Made by a program: the position numbers and the translations under genes | In this document: positions 63,294-64,000 of the stretch, piece by piece | How the letters are laid out: every line of letters starts with the position of its first letter | Numbering within the stretch: the stretch's first letter is position 1 | NCBI GenBank assembly: GCA_003344405.1 | Contig: NOWV01000012.1 | Span: forward strand, 961,201-1,025,200 | Direction: 5' to 3' | Origin: Trichoplax sp. H2 | Lineage: Eukaryota > Placozoa > Uniplacotomia > Trichoplacea | Length of the DNA: 64,000 nucleotides | Notes under the pieces: model-generated | What the model saw: only the letters and a program-made list of their open reading frames with translations | What the model was told of the DNA's origin: nothing | The model's database searches: none

Positions 63294-64000
63294 TAATAAC
63301 AGCATATTAAATTGGAAAGAATCATTCTTTCTTCGTTTAAGATAATTTAAGCCAGCAGTAAACATGTTTAGCCCATAGTGACTATTTCTAGTGTTAAGTT
63401 GATTACTTCTAAAATGTATGCGTTTATGAGAAATTACACCGTACATGCTGTATTGTATATTCTCTGATACAAAAGCATGTTATGAGAGAAAGAAATAAAT
63501 ACTGTAAACTTGATAGCCAATAAAATTTATTATCCATATAAAGTTATTAAATTGGTAAGCACTAAGATTACTCGTATTATAGCCTTTAATTTTCTAGAGT
63601 TATCTTCTTCAATCATCTCAATTGAATCTAGTCCCGTAATTCAGAATATTGGTACGTATGCATGACGAATGACGACGAAAAGATTCATGGTTTTAAAATA
63701 ATCTAATTCTTTGACTTATTTCTAATTATAGGATCTTCAATACCTGTTACATATTCTTATGCTTCCCTAGGATTGAATAATACTTTGGACTATCAAAGTT
63801 TGTTACATATCGAAATAATTAGTATCTTTTAATAATTTAAGTTATTGCGTAGTAATTTTTAGATAGTCGCTATCGATATTAACATTTAGCAAGCAATAGT
63901 TGGACGGATAGCACAGCATTGGGGTCTTCCAAAGTTGTAACATCAATATCCAATCAAGGTATTATACATAGAATGTCTATGATATTTTAGATAGCAGGCT

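Larger units (their letters stand above)
61063..63958 (+). other. Candidate small phase 1-1 exons, mostly Ser/Thr-rich, possible lectin stalk
   Basis: Eight short open segments lie between AG acceptors and GT donors: 61063-61110 (48 bp), 61198-61269 (72), 61950-62009 (60), 62653-62670 (18), 62960-63013 (54), 63598-63651 (54), 63732-63797 (66), 63917-63958 (42). With 60378-60452 (75), all are multiples of three and fit phase 1 at both ends, the phase of the CTLD exons. Most read as Ser/Thr-rich peptides, for example QSSSVITEPSSLTV, DSSTS and LSSSIISIESSPV. The reading is that the lectin gene continues through an O-glycosylatable stalk, perhaps with alternative exon use, past the window end. 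I chose boundaries partly by phase, so some will be wrong. Splice strength varies and no transcript evidence exists. Between them I see no other gene. Confidence 0.4.

Overview
This window is AT-rich nuclear DNA from an early-branching or otherwise compact metazoan. The evidence is intron-dense genes with short GT-AG introns (mostly 60-400 bp, often with weak pyrimidine tracts) and an animal gene set: RAB33, DDX11/CHL1, EMC7, SEC63, MCMDC2, GPKOW, a trypsin-family protease, a multi-CTLD lectin and a DDIAS-like protein. A placozoan-like genome would fit the composition, intron style and gene size, but the species cannot be fixed from sequence alone. Three 20-N runs mark assembly gaps.

Layout: 1-10.3 kb is gene-poor, with diverged local duplications. 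Nine recognisable genes follow and alternate strand without exception: DDIAS-like (+, 10.3-12.3 kb), RAB33 (-, 14.4-18.6), DDX11 helicase (+, 22.5-27.7), EMC7 (-, 29.4-30.0), SEC63 (+, 31.7-38.1), MCMDC2 (-, 38.9-42.9 with 5' end unresolved), trypsin-like protease (+, 44.8-46.0), GPKOW (-, 50.8-54.4), and a three-CTLD lectin (+, from 56.9 to at least 60.5 and perhaps past the window end). Most models were rebuilt exon by exon, checking splice phase and remembered family alignments. No search or transcript data were available.

Themes: three genes serve genome maintenance (DDIAS-like, DDX11, MCMDC2). Two head-to-head genes serve ER protein biogenesis (EMC7, SEC63). The lectin and protease are secretory-pathway products. 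Upstream of several genes lie clusters of a short self-complementary motif built from TGTACAGTACA-type repeats.

Most unusual items: an array of extra copies of the EMC7 promoter plus signal-peptide segment between EMC7 and SEC63; a series of small candidate phase 1-1, mostly Ser/Thr-rich exons downstream of the lectin CTLDs; a trypsin-like protease with a full triad but no IVGG activation motif; a RAB33 with no C-terminal prenylation cysteines; and a probable GC-AG intron in DDX11.
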